Part shown: positions 36,701-48,060 of the stretch, in pieces | Layout: every line of letters begins with the position of its first letter | Position numbering within the stretch: the stretch's first letter is position 1 | Origin: Pyrus communis | Taxonomy: Eukaryota > Streptophyta > Magnoliopsida > Rosales > Rosaceae | Direction: 5' to 3' | Assembly (NCBI RefSeq): GCF_963583255.1 | Contig: NC_084812.1 | Span: 26,119,065 to 26,183,064 of the forward strand | Length of the DNA stretch: 64,000 nucleotides | The notes under the pieces: generated by a model | Databases searched by the model: none | Told to the model about the DNA's origin: nothing | Seen by the model: only the letters and a program-made list of their open reading frames with translations | Program-made: the position numbers and the translations under genes

Positions 36701-39700
36701 ATGAAGAGGTTGAGATCCAGCGACGATCTCGATTCCTTCAGTAAGGATCCGAATCCTAACCCGAACCCGAGCTCCAACCCCGGCCGGACCTCCTCCTCCT
36801 CTTCGCACCGGAGCTTCTACTACAAGCCAGATACTGTGCGCAAGGGTTTGCTTTCTTCGTCCTCCTCCGCATCTTCGAAAGGGCCGGCTCGCTCCTACGA
36901 CGATCGGGAACCGGCCGGCTCCGGCGGCGGGTCCAGAACTGTCCGGAAGAGGACGGAGCACGAGTTCGACGGTTTCGATAGGAGGAAGGGGACCGATCGG
37001 TACAACAGAGATGGCGGAGGGTACGATCGTAATTTGATGCACCGGTCCGAGAGCTTCTCCGCGTCGAGGAGGTCGCCGGCGGAGTTTCCGAAAGGGTTTC
37101 GATCGGAGAGGGACAGGTCCAGGCGCGAAGGCAGCGGGAGCGGAGCGTTGTCGTGGCGTAGGTTCGGGAAGGAGTTCGAGGAGAGAGGAGGAGGGAAGGG
37201 GTTGAGGGACGTGAGGTCGCCGACGTGGTCGAATTCGAGGGATTCGGGGAGCGAGCAGTCTAGGGTTAGGTCTCCGGTGAGGAGGTTTAGGGATGGGAAG
37301 GGGTCGAAATCGGAGTCGAAGTCCAAGTCTCCGACTTGGTCCAAGGACTCGGTGGGGAGTGAGCAGTCGAAGAGTGTTGAGGTGAGGAAGAAGGAGACGG
37401 AGGCGGAGGCTGAAGAGATTCAGGGTGAGCAGCCAAAGAGTGTTGAGGTGAGGAAGAGAGAGACGGAGACGGAGACGGAGGAGGTTCCGGTGGAGCGGCC
37501 AAAGAGTGTTGAGGTGAGGAAGAGGGAGACGGAGACGGAGACGGAGACAGAGGAGGTTCAGGCTGAGAAGGGGAGTAGGAGTAGTAGTGAAATGGAGGAG
37601 GGTGAGCTTGACCCGGAAGCTGGAGCTGGTGGTGGAGGTGAGCCCCAATTGGGCCTTGAAGGCGGAGCTGAAACGGAAGAAGCACAGATCCGAAGCGCGT
37701 CTTTGGTTACAGATACAGATAACGTTGAGGAGAAAGCTGAGACTATGGATAAACAAGAGGCTAGGGAGGAGAAAGGCGAGTCCTCGGATAAACAAGAGGT
37801 GAAAGATGAAAATAAAGGGAGTGTGTGTGGAAGGCAAGATGAGGAGGAGGAGAAGAAAGATGATGACTTACCAAATAGCGAGATCGATATGATTGATCAA
37901 AGCGGGAATGTGGAAGCTCGTGAAGATGAGGGAAAAGGGAGTTTCAGGGAAGGTGATGAAGAAGTGGTCGTGGAGATTCCGAAGGAATTGGAAAAGGAAC
38001 CAAAGCAAGATAAGGGAATAGACCTTGAAGTGAAGGCGGAGGATGATGACGACGAAATGACAGAGTCAGATAAGGTGGTAACCGAGGATGAGGAGGATAA
38101 TGAAGTGGTTAAGCTGAATACGGTGGATATGAGTATGAGTTTGAGTCAGAATTTTAAGGATAAAGGTAAAAGCGTGGCCGTGGCACCAGCCGATCTGGTG
38201 GATTCAGCTGAAGATGGTCGGTGGGTTGGCAGAGAATCCAGAGAGCTGCTCACTGGTATGGAAAATGATATGGAAGGACCCAGCAGTAGGGGTTTCGAGT
38301 TGTTTTCAAGCTCTCCGGTTAGGAGACAGGAGAAGGCTGATCAATCTGGTGCTAGTATGAAGGATGAGAAGCTGGCACTTGAGCCTCTTGATCTTTCTCT
38401 TAGCTTGCCTAACGTTTTGTTACCCATTGGTGGCGCAGCTCCCGGTTCTCCTGATCAATCAATGAGTGTTCAGTCTCTAAGTAATACTTTTCGTACTAAC
38501 TCTGATGGATTTACTCAGTCAGTATCCTTTTCAGGCTCGCAGTCGTTTTATCACAACCCTAGCTGTTCGCTAACCACCCAGAATTCGATGGACTTTGAAC
38601 AGTCGGTTAAAAGTCGTCCCCTTTTCCAGGGAATTGATTGGCAGGCACTCGCTCAGAGTGAGGCTAAGGGTAAAGAAGTTCCTTGGCAAGCACTCACTCA
38701 GAATGATGCTAAGAGTAAAGAAGTCCCTTTGTATCAAAGAATCTTGATGAATGGAAACGGGTCTCAACAACAACAGTCTCAAGCATCGCAAGGCATTCCA
38801 AATGGTCAGTTGGGCCAAGGGCAACAACATCTTAGACATCCTGAAGGAAGCCCTAAAGTGGCGAATGGAATGGAAAGGCAGCTGAGCTTCCACAAGCAGT
38901 TGTCAGGAGGACAGGCAAGGAACCATGAGGATGTTAGATCACCTTCAAATAGCGTTGGATCTCATGAAATGGGATCAAACTATAGTTTTGACAGGAAACG
39001 GCTAATGAGAGAGAAAAGTAGTGGTAGTTTATATAGGACTAGCAGTCAGAAGGAACAAGAGCAGTTTCTCATTGGTGGAGCTGATTTTGTGGAGACAATC
39101 GTTGCCAGGATTGTCTCCGATCCCATACATGTAATGGCTAGAAAGTTTCATGAGATGACAGGACAATCCGCTTCATGTGTGAAGGAGACCATTCGCGATA
39201 TGATGTTAAATATGGATAAGCGCATGCAACTATTTGCATTCCAGAAGGCACTGCAGAGCAGGTCTGATATAACCATGGAGATGCTACTAAAGGCTCATCG
39301 TGCGCAACTGGAAATCTTGGTTGCTCTGAAGACTGCTCTACCGAATTATCTCCAGCCAGAGAATGGTGCATCATCTTCTGAGTTAGCTGAAATTTTTCTG
39401 AACTCAAGATGCAGAAATCCTTCTTGTCGGAGCTCTGTGCCTGTGGATGAATGTGATTGCAAAGTTTGTTCGCAAAAGAGTGGTTTTTGCAGTACATGTA
39501 TGTGTCTTGTGTGCTCAAAGTTTGACATGGCCTCGAATACATGTAGTTGGATTGGGTGTGATGTTTGTCTCCATTGGTGCCATGCGGATTGTGCATTGCG
39601 GGAATCTTATATTAGAAATGGACGCAGTGCTACTGGATCCCAAGGGACGACCGAGATGCAGTTTCATTGTGTGGCCTGCGATCATCCTTCTGAGATGTTT

Positions 39701-41230
39701 GGCTTTGTGAAGGAGGTTTTTCAGAATTTCGCAAAGGATTGGACAATGGAAAATCTTGCTAGGGAACTTGAATACGTCAAGAGAATCTTTGGTGTCAGCA
39801 AGGACATGAGAGGGAGAAGACTTTATGAAATTGCTGATCAATCACTGGCAAGACTGGTAAACAAGTCTGACCTTCCGGAGGTTTACGGTTATGTCATGGC
39901 TTTTCTCGCGGGTAAGTTATTTGTTTTATCCGAAACATTTTAATGTTTTATTCTTACGATACTTTTTGGGGTTATAATCTGCATTGTCATAATATCATTG
40001 TTTAGAATCATACCTTTTTTTTTTTTTTTCTAATGAACATTCAATACAATATATTTTCTATCTGCCATATATTTGTTTTTAGTAAATAGGGTGTTTCATG
40101 CTATTGAGGGTATAAAAGAACAGTCAATTACATAGTTTTTCTAAGATGACTTACCTTGCTTCTGTTGGATTTTTCTTCGGGAAAATGGCTTTGTTATATT
40201 TTGCCTCGTGAAATCTACAGATACTTCATTTCTCCATGGTTTACAAGATATCGATGTTACATATAGAGATTTGGATACTTGTGAATTGCTGTTAATAAAA
40301 GTTTTTTAAGTTGTGTACTTTGTTTTGACATGTGTGGAAACCTTTTGAAATGTTGACGCTACTTAATGTGTTTGGCCTGCTTGAAGCTTCGTTTTTTTAT
40401 TCTGGGTTCGGGGGATTCAGTTTGATGGCTGGCCTAAAAGCGTCTGTATCCAGTCTCTGAACTGCTTTTTTATGCTCATGTGAGAATATTAAGGGGAAAG
40501 AATAGTATCGAGTATTACCGAGTATATAGCACGAGTACACAATGCCGAAGCAGAAACTCATGGCTTTGTTGAATCTCAAAGCTGTGCCTTTTTGCTCCGT
40601 GCAGTAATCCTGTGTTTAGTTAAATGGAAACTGTAAGATTGCTAGTAAGTCCTTTCACTTTTTGTTGCAGACGCTGACAGTTCCAAGCTAGGGAAAACAC
40701 CCGTTTTATCGACGAAGGATCATAGTAAAGTTAGCAATGGGATTGCTGGGCCAAGCCAGGAACCCGCATGGCTGAAATCGGTATATACAGAGAAGTCCTC
40801 TAAGTTGGAGACTGCAGCAAACATTCATCCTAGCTTTAACTACGATCAGCATGATAAACGTCTACTGGAGATGGAGTTTCACACCAGTGCCCAAAAAGAA
40901 CCTCTTTTCGATGAGCTGGAGAGCATTGTGAGGATCAAGCAGGCTGAAGCGAAAATGTTCCAAACACGAGCAGATGACGCAAGAAGAGATGCCGAGGGAC
41001 TTAAACGCATAGCGATGGCAAAGAATGAAAAAATTGAAGAGGAATATAGGAGCAGAATAACAAAGCTGCGCTTGGTCGAGGCAGAGGAAATGCGCAACAA
41101 GAAAGTCGAAGAAGTACAAGCTCTAGATCGAGCATATCGTGAATACTCCACCATGAAGATGAGAATGGAAGCAGATATAAAGGATCTCTTGCTAAAGATG
41201 GAAGCGACGAAGCGGAACCATTCCTTGTGA
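36701..41230 (+). CDS. OBE4: OBERON3/4-type PHD-finger protein, 1256 aa
   Basis: Nuclear chromatin-associated PHD protein of the OBERON/TITANIA family, which maintains root and shoot meristems with its OBE1/2 partners. Exons 36701-39911 and 40671-41230 total 3771 nt, 1256 aa plus stop, in phase across a 759-bp intron. Residues 1-350 are Ser/Arg/Glu-rich and disordered, with three imperfect copies of a PKSVEVRKRETETETEE unit (37360-37570). A Lys/Glu/Asp-rich middle follows. Near 790-900 is the OBE-specific region, then a Cys/His-rich PHD (about 904-985: CRNPSC, CDCKVC, GFCSTCMC, DVCLHWCHADC, HCVACDHP). The C-terminal exon forms a coiled coil (EAKMFQTRADDARRDAEGLK and onward). The length fits OBE4/TTA2 better than the shorter OBE3; the exact orthology is a guess. 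Confidence 0.9.
37360..37570 (+). repeat. Coding minisatellite in the OBERON gene, three units
   Basis: Three tandem copies of a unit of about 66-75 bp, each beginning AAGAGTGTTGAGGTGAGGAA, followed by GAGACGGAG-type hexamers whose number rises from copy to copy. They encode KSVEVRK plus a Glu/Thr run. Confidence 0.85.
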
Positions 41231-43008
41231 TTGGCAGACGACGAGGAGTTCCGATAGGGTTTTCGATGTGGCGGGTAACCGTAACCTTGGGCGTGCTGAT
41301 AGTTTTATGTTGTACCTTGTAATGTAGTGTTTTTATAGCTCCAATTAGGTTTTGTTCTTCAGAGTTTCTGTTGTATTTGTTTCATGAACCACTAACCAGA
41401 ATCTGTACAGAGAGATTGCCTCGTCTCTTTTATTTTGGTATGAAGCAGTGTTCCTATTTATGATTTACGGAACCAAGTATCGTTGTAGGGTAGTGATTTT
41501 TACTCTCGTTTTCTCCTTCTACACTCTTCCTTCGCTTTTGCTCGTTGATTGATTTTCTTTTGATTGATTCAGTACAATGACTAGCAGAAAAAGGGGAGTG
41601 CGAAAATTATATTTTTTTGTTTACTACATGGCTTAGGAACCACAAACGGCATGTCGTTTGGCGATGAGGTTGTGCTGGTATTAAACTACGAAGTGGAAGG
41701 AGGGAGGGTTTGACTCGTCGTTGTGCTTTCGACGCCGAGCCATTGATTACTTTAATTGACTATTTTGACATTGTACGGTGTGGATTGTGTTGGGTTATAA
41801 TCTCGAGGGTGAAGATTCAGTTTTGGATTTTAGGTTGTGGGGTCACAGTTGGAGGTGGGCCCCAAAGATTAAAGAAAGGTGGTGAAAGGGAATGAGAGAT
41901 TAGTGGAGACGTAGGGGATAAGAAGAGCATAAACGTCAACGCAACGGACGCTGAACTTTGAAATTTGGATTTTGTTTCTTTCCATTTTATTATTTTTTAA
42001 CAATATTACATTCACGTTTTGAGATTTTTATTTATTTTACATTCATCGCCTTATGGACGAAATTACTCTTGCAGGTAATTATTTTAAAACTGAAAATGAA
42101 AACTTCATAAATAAATAAATCAAATTAAAAAAAATTACAATGAAACATTATTAAACAAATGAAAACTTCAAGGGTGTTTAATGTAATGTTTCAAATTTAT
42201 AAAGATTTTGTAAAAAATGATAAACTTCAAAAGTGTTAGTGTAATTAACCCTTTCTGAATTTAGAATCATTCCTTTTCTAAAACATGGAATAATGGATGG
42301 TAATGTAACGAAGAGATTCCGGATATATTTTATACTTAAATGCTACATTTTAAGTTATAACTTCCATTATTTCCTATTATGTCGGTAAATTTGAAAGAAC
42401 AGCATGACCATTTTGAGTTGGAGTCAAAACCTTGTCTTTGTTGTGCGTCTGGCCGAAAGACAATGGTTATTTCAGCAATAATTGCACCCCCAACATCAAA
42501 AGTAAAAGGAAGAGTTGGGGGGGGGGGGGGGGGGGGGGGGGTGTTTGTGGAGAAAAGACTAAGAAGGATTGCCAAAGGCTCCACAACCCAAAGACAAGGA
42601 TGACTTTCTTAGTTTTTCTCTCTAAATGGCTAAAGGTTTTTTTTTTTTTTTCATCACTTCATGTAGGTCCCATGAGTTATATGGCCTACGAATGATTTTT
42701 GCACTCTCTTTTTCACCTCGCATACATCTGTTTATTTAACATTTAAATTATAAATATTGAAAAAAAATATAAAGATAAAATTACGATGACAAAAAGAGAA
42801 TGCGAAAATCCCCAATTTCATAATTACAAAAGTACAAAATTTTCCATGAAAGATATTTCGCACATGTATAATGTATTGGAGAGAAAAAACCAAAAAACCA
42901 AAAGATATTTTCTTCCTAAAATACATTGGCCAATGAGGGGATGATTGGGTTTTCTTTTCCATGGTCAAACACCAGACTTCCCCTCCCTTCCCCACTCAAA
43001 CCATCCAA
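41231..43008. other. Intergenic region with a 25-base G run
   Basis: OBERON 3' UTR, then AT-rich sequence. The phrase CTTCAAGGGTGTTTAATGTAA and its relative near 42226 suggest a small repeat. A pure G run lies at 42517-42541. The short frames here (for example 41710-41895 and 42379-42603) are not supported. Confidence 0.5.
42517..42541 (+). repeat. Poly-G tract of 25 bases
   Basis: Twenty-five uninterrupted G. Such a tract can form G-quadruplexes, and its exact length is unreliable in assemblies. Confidence 0.95.
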
Positions 43009-43407
43009 ATGGAGAAACCAATCTTGCTCAATTCCACCTCCCAACCACCCTTCCTAATCACCCAAAATCTCTTCACTTTCCAAATCCCATCATCTGCCCC
43101 TTCATTTGGCAGTCAATCTTCCCAGATCAAAAGCAGAAGCAGAAGCAGCCCAGTTCTTGTATCTTGCCGAGGCCATGAGCCAACAGAGAAACAAGAGAAG
43201 CAAGAAAAAAAGCAGCAGCCAATGATGTTGCTGGGATTTGACAAGTTGGGGAAGAATTTGAAGGAGAATTTGAGCCCAAAGCAGAAGGGTGATTGGAAGG
43301 ATCTGATGCTGATGAGCTTGTCATTTGCTGTTTATGTGTATATTTCTCAGAGGATTGTCTGTGCCTACTGTGCTTGGACTTCCATGGCCCCCAACCATCC
43401 TTGGTAA
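43009..43407 (+). CDS. Small putative plastid membrane protein, 132 aa (unknown family)
   Basis: I do not recognise this protein. The frame is open from 42961, but the ATG at 43009 is preferred because it gives a Ser/Thr/Pro-rich, acid-poor N-terminus like a chloroplast transit peptide (ending about residue 53 near VSC). A Glu/Lys/Gln-rich linker follows, then the compact block LLGFDKLGKNLKENLSPKQK, then one hydrophobic segment (about 98-120: DLMLMSLSFAVYVYISQRIV) with a Cys-Ala-Tyr-Cys motif just after it, and a short tail. It is a single exon. The ordered layout of transit peptide, amphipathic block and one helix supports a real gene, probably thylakoid or envelope. Location is inferred from composition only. 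Confidence 0.55.
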   Translation: MEKPILLNSTSQPPFLITQNLFTFQIPSSAPSFGSQSSQIKSRSRSSPVLVSCRGHEPTEKQEKQEKKQQPMMLLGFDKLGKNLKENLSPKQKGDWKDLMLMSLSFAVYVYISQRIVCAYCAWTSMAPNHPW

Positions 43408-45460
43408 AAAATGGAGAGGGTAAAAGTTGGTGTTTTTAGTGGGTTTGTTGCTGATTTGGGTGAAATTCTAAATTCTAAATTTTAGACCAAACCCTGATTG
43501 TATCCTTGTAATTGCATATTAGAAAATGAAGAAATGTTGTTTTTACTTTTTGGATTATTATTATTATTTTAGTTTATGTAGCAAATAATAATGATTACAA
43601 AAATGGTTTCCAGAATTTCAGTCTAATTATCAGATGTTAGGGAATTAGCCTGAAGGCCAGCATCCAAATGGAAGCAAGTACTCTGAGAGGCTCTTTATTT
43701 TTTGAGAGATTTTTTAATGTATCGGGGAACATAGACGCCATATATTATTATATAGATAGAGCAAAGTTTTTTAAAATATCATTTCATTTGTACAAGGACA
43801 TATGACGAAGGTGTCTGTGTTCAAACATTCTGAGAAGTCCTATTTTTTTATCTTTTTTCGGAGTTCTTTAATGATCTTATCTTACAACTTTCCCTTGGAG
43901 TCGAAATCTCATATCCCAAGTCACCACTTAATATTATGATATAATTGTATTCTTTTTCACTTATAAGGGAAATGTTTTAAGTTTGATTTTCGTCAAAGAC
44001 GAATTTGAATTTCATTATTGTTAGCCTATTCTGGGGCTAAGTTCACCCCATCTTCTCAGTGTAAATAATATTATTAGTTCAAAAAAGAAAAAAAATCTCA
44101 TACCCCAGGTACTGGAATTGACGATTTTTCACGAGTATTGATTACTGACTTTGATTGGACTTCGCCTACATTTTCGTTCCTAAAAATTATTAAACTATTA
44201 AACCGCGGAATAAGCGGAGAAATCAAATTCCCCTTTTTCCACCCCCATTCCACTTGGTAACATAGATGCCATATATTATTATATAGATAGAGCAAAGTTT
44301 TTAAAATATCATTTCATTTGTACAAGGACATATGACGAAGGTGTCCGTGTTCAAACACTTTGAAAAATCCTATTTTTTTTATCTTTTTCAGAGTTCTTTA
44401 ATGATCTCATCTTGTAGCTTTCTCTTAGAACTCGAAATCTCATATCCCAAGTCACTTAGTACTATAGTATAATTGTATTATTTTTTACTTATAAGTGAAA
44501 TGTTTTAAGTTATAAATTTGAATTACGTTATTGCTAGCCTATTGTGGGGCTAAACTCACCCTCTCTTCTTAGTGTAGATAATATCATTAGTTCAAAAAAA
44601 AAAAAAAAATCTCATACCCCAAGTACTGGAATTGACGATTTTTCACGAGTATGATTACTGACCTTGATTGGACTCCACCTATATTTTCATTCCTAAAAAT
44701 TATTAAACTATTAAACCGTGGAATAAGCGGAGAAATCAAATTCCCCTTTTTCCACCCCCATTCCACTTGGTAAACATATCATCAGTCTACGAAATATTTT
44801 TGTCGAAAGAAGTCTCAAATTCAAATTTTGTTTCTTCAATTAATTAAAGAAAATTATACAAGACATTCCTTTGTCATCCCTTTCCCCACAATTTAAGGCT
44901 AAAACCCTTAAACTATGGGGACAAGTGAAGTCATAAATTGGGGTCCATTTGGATTGAGGAAATATTCAAACCTCAATCCAATTTTTTATTTTTTTAAACG
45001 ATATTTTCTACACTTAAAGGAATCGAGAAGTGGGAAGTCTTAAACCAATATTTTTATGATTTCATAAATTTCAATTTCATGCGCCAAATTTCAAATCCTT
45101 GTGTTTAAAATCACTCTCATCCATGTAGACCACTAAACTTGTAACTAAAGAAACCAAGTTCTCCTGCCAAAGATACACTAAATAAACAAGAAGCAATACT
45201 TCAAAGTAACAAATAGACTCAATTTGCACACCATCTAAGGATTATGTTGGCGACCGAAATTTCACAACCGAAACTCACAGACAAGTTCAATTTGATCAAT
45301 GTATCTTCGTTCCTGGCTAAAAATGTTCGCATCTAAACTCCCCTGCCACAACGTAAACGAGTGAACCTCAGGGTCAGAATCATAAGCTCTGTTTACCAGA
45401 ACAGGTTCAGTACATGAATTTCCTCATTTGTCATACAATTCAAGAGCTTAAGATCTTTGA
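43408..45460. other. Intergenic region dominated by a 0.5-kb tandem duplication
   Basis: After the small gene, 43729-44259 and 44260-44772 are tandem copies of one sequence. 44590-45460 is the 3' flank of the truncated FKBP42 copy and is duplicated again beyond 48750. No gene is visible. Confidence 0.6.
43729..44772 (+). repeat. Tandem direct duplication, two units of about 530 and 513 bp
   Basis: Both units start ACATAGA(C/T)GCCATATATT and end TTCCACCCCCATTCCACTTGGTA. They differ by scattered substitutions and small indels, and the junction is at 44259/44260. Each contains a copy of the dispersed repeat (43930-44085 and 44445-44605). A third, partial copy of the right part is at about 48770-48975, in the flank of the intact FKBP42 gene. 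Confidence 0.9.
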
Positions 45461-47301
45461 CTAATCAGCTTTACGCCTTTCGAGCCTGAAGAGATGATAG
45501 AACAATGACAACAGCCAGTGCCAAAAGATGATCAACCGATTATCCCGTTTGGGTTTGGGTTTAGGTTCCGGGGTTGGTCCGAAAATTCCCTTGTAGAGTT
45601 CTTTTTGTTTCTGGTAAACAGCCTTGTCGTGTTCAGCAAGCAAACGTAACTCTCTTGCAATAGCTTTTTCTTGAGGTGCAAATTTGCGCGCCTTTAGAAA
45701 GTCTTCCTGCGCAGCATTTGTCTGCCTAAGCTCTGCTCTGGCTTTTCCTCGCCTAAATAGCGCTTTGACGTTGTTTTCATCCTCTGCCAGTACCTGTGAG
45801 CATTCATCCACTAGCAGTTTAACACAGTTGCATTGACAATTTAAGGGTATTCATGAAAAAGTAAATATCTGCCGACTCCAAGCAATGTAGAAAAATCAAT
45901 CAACAGATGCAGTTGCATTGACAATTTTAAGTTATCACAGCCATATAGTTTGAAGTTTGAACAAAAGGAAGAAGCATGGACAGTAACATACAGGATATCA
46001 TAAGATTCGTATAGGACCCAAAATTCGATTATTGAACGAAGAATGGTGCTAGTGAGTAGTGAACCTACAAAATTTTCACTGGTCCATACTAAGAGCATTT
46101 TCATTTCTATGGCAATCCAAAATGGCAGGTTAGAGTGAATGCAGATTCGAACTTACAGATGCAGTTATGCTCCCAAATAAGCCTACAAATCCAACTTTCT
46201 AGTATCTAATGATGAATAGCACAATCGCCTGAACACATGAAATTAGATGACTTTCTTGTGATAGCATTATACTTACAATGCTGCACTGTCCAATGGCTTC
46301 TTCATAGCGCTTGAGCTTTATAAAACACGCTGCCATGTTAAGGTGGCATGGATTTTTAACAGCCAAAGCCATGTCCCGGTACTTCTCAAACAACTGGAAC
46401 ATGAAGTCGTCACCCATATATGCTATGGCCTGATAAAACCCACCAGAATCTTGTCAGAAAGGAAATATAGAAGAGAGACTGTACAACTCAAAAGCTCATC
46501 AGCCATAAATAAAATATGTAAGAATTACAAGTGCGTAACCATTTCATACTGTTGCATTGCCTCCTCCAGTTTTTCCTCTTTAAATAAAGCATTTCCATGC
46601 ATCTTTCTTCCATCTGCTGCTCCAATCCTTTCCTCCAAGGTCATGTCACTACGAGCTTTCCCCTATGAAAGGCAGAACCCACAGATATATATATGTTACT
46701 ATATTACTGAAGCAACTCCCTGAAAAAGAGAATCTGAAACTTCCATTGTTGACTACTTGGGAAGACATTTGAGAACAAGTGAGTAACTTACTTCTCTGGT
46801 TTCATCAAATCCAATAAGCTCAGCTTCATATGATATATCAGCCAATGGTGGAACATTCGGAAAACAAAAGCCCCCTTCTTTCCCATACCCTAACTCCCAG
46901 CCTACGTGTAATAGGGCACGCTCTCCAGACTTCATGCTGGACACCCCAATAGCCAAGCCAGTCATTTCTTTTTCCTCTGTCGCAGTAAACAAAAATATAC
47001 TACTAATAAGAAGTCCATTGTATTTAATACCGCTACATAATGCTTTAATGCTTTTGAACCCAAAGCATCTGAAATGACAAGTAATTACAGAGAACAAATG
47101 CAATAAAGAAATCAGAAAACTAATTGCAGACTGAAGAAGGAGCATGCCAGAACTCGTTTGCATACATTTTGTATATATCAACAGTAACATACTACTCGGC
47201 AAGGCTAATACCTTTTCCTAAAATCATTTCAAGCGGTCGTTGTTCATCCCATGTGTCTTCAAACTTGTGTCCCGTGCTTTCAGTCCATGCCCTGTGGTGC
47301 A
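45461..47301 (-). pseudogene. 5'-truncated duplicate of FKBP42/TWD1 (exons 3-7)
   Basis: Exons (minus) 47212-47301, 46792-46976, 46540-46662, 46277-46429 and 45461-45793 correspond one to one with exons 3-7 of the intact gene at 50217-53420, with the same phases and borders and no stop codon. The first two exons (about 80 residues, including the start) are absent: homology ends near 47498, where a Copia RNase H fragment begins. The remaining 295 codons would encode most of the FKBP domain, the TPRs and the C-terminal anchor (RLIIFWHWLLSLFYHLF). Differences from the intact copy include a Pro-Lys insertion (PKPKPKRDN), Q-for-D (FAPQEKAI) and H-for-D (RKMHGN). It could be transcribed from an alien promoter, but no start is visible. 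Confidence 0.88.
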
Positions 47302-47497
47302 CTATCACACATATGCCAATCACTCAGTGACTGAAAAAAACCAGAGTAAAAAAATTCACTACAAGACCTGTCTACATGCATCTTAGGCATGCCTATACGC
47401 ATGCACAATTAGTTCTATACGCATACACAACTCTGTGAGCGTGGATGTTGCGCGTGTCTGTTTGCAGGTCACAAGCTCATTCATGTCTTACTCCCAG

Positions 47498-48060
47498 ACG
47501 AACATTTTACAGTTCCATGGCCACCACATGTTGTGAAATCATATGGTTGAAGAATATTTTGAAAGATCTGAAAGTGAGTGATTCACAACCTGCCAAGTTG
47601 TTTTGTGACAATCAAGCAGCATTACACATTGCCTCCAATCCCGTTTTCCATGAGCGAACGAAGCATATAGAGATTGATTGTCACCTAGTACGAGAGAAGA
47701 TTCAGGAAGGGATGATACGTACGGCGTACGTGAGGACAAGTGATCAACCGGCTGATATATTCACCAAGCCATTGAGTTCAACACAGTTTGAAGTATTACT
47801 TAGCAAGTTGGGTGTCATTAACATACACTCCAACTTGAGGGGGAGTGTTAAGGAAAGTATCTCCACAGATTAGTCAATATTATTAATTGATATTGTTGAT
47901 ATTATTGTTATTTACTTTCCTTGTTTAGTCCTTGACGATCCTTGTGTCTAGGCTTTTGTTTAGGATCTTGTTTACTGTATTCTTGTATAAAAGGTGTAAA
48001 CCTAGTTGGAGATGAATATAAGAAAACCATATTCCATTATACGTTTTCTATGAAAAAACA
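47498..48060 (+). mobile_element. Truncated Copia fragment: RNase H end plus LTR
   Basis: The frame around 47520-47873 encodes the C-terminus of a Copia RNase H ([42 protein letters not shown]). A polypurine tract (TTGAGGGGGAG) is followed by TGTTAAGGAAAG at 47846, the start of an LTR that fades out by about 48060. The 5' part of pol is absent. The fragment adjoins the break in the truncated FKBP42 copy. Confidence 0.85.

Noticed and set aside
36620..37837. 405-codon frame on the minus strand over the OBERON 5' part
   Set aside because: It is the mirror of the Ser/Arg/Glu-biased plus-strand coding sequence (Pro/Leu/Arg-rich, no motif), and the plus strand has a recognised protein with matching exon structure.
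47445..47873. A 142-codon frame that looks like a stand-alone gene
   Set aside because: It is the RNase H terminus of a Copia element followed by its polypurine tract and LTR.
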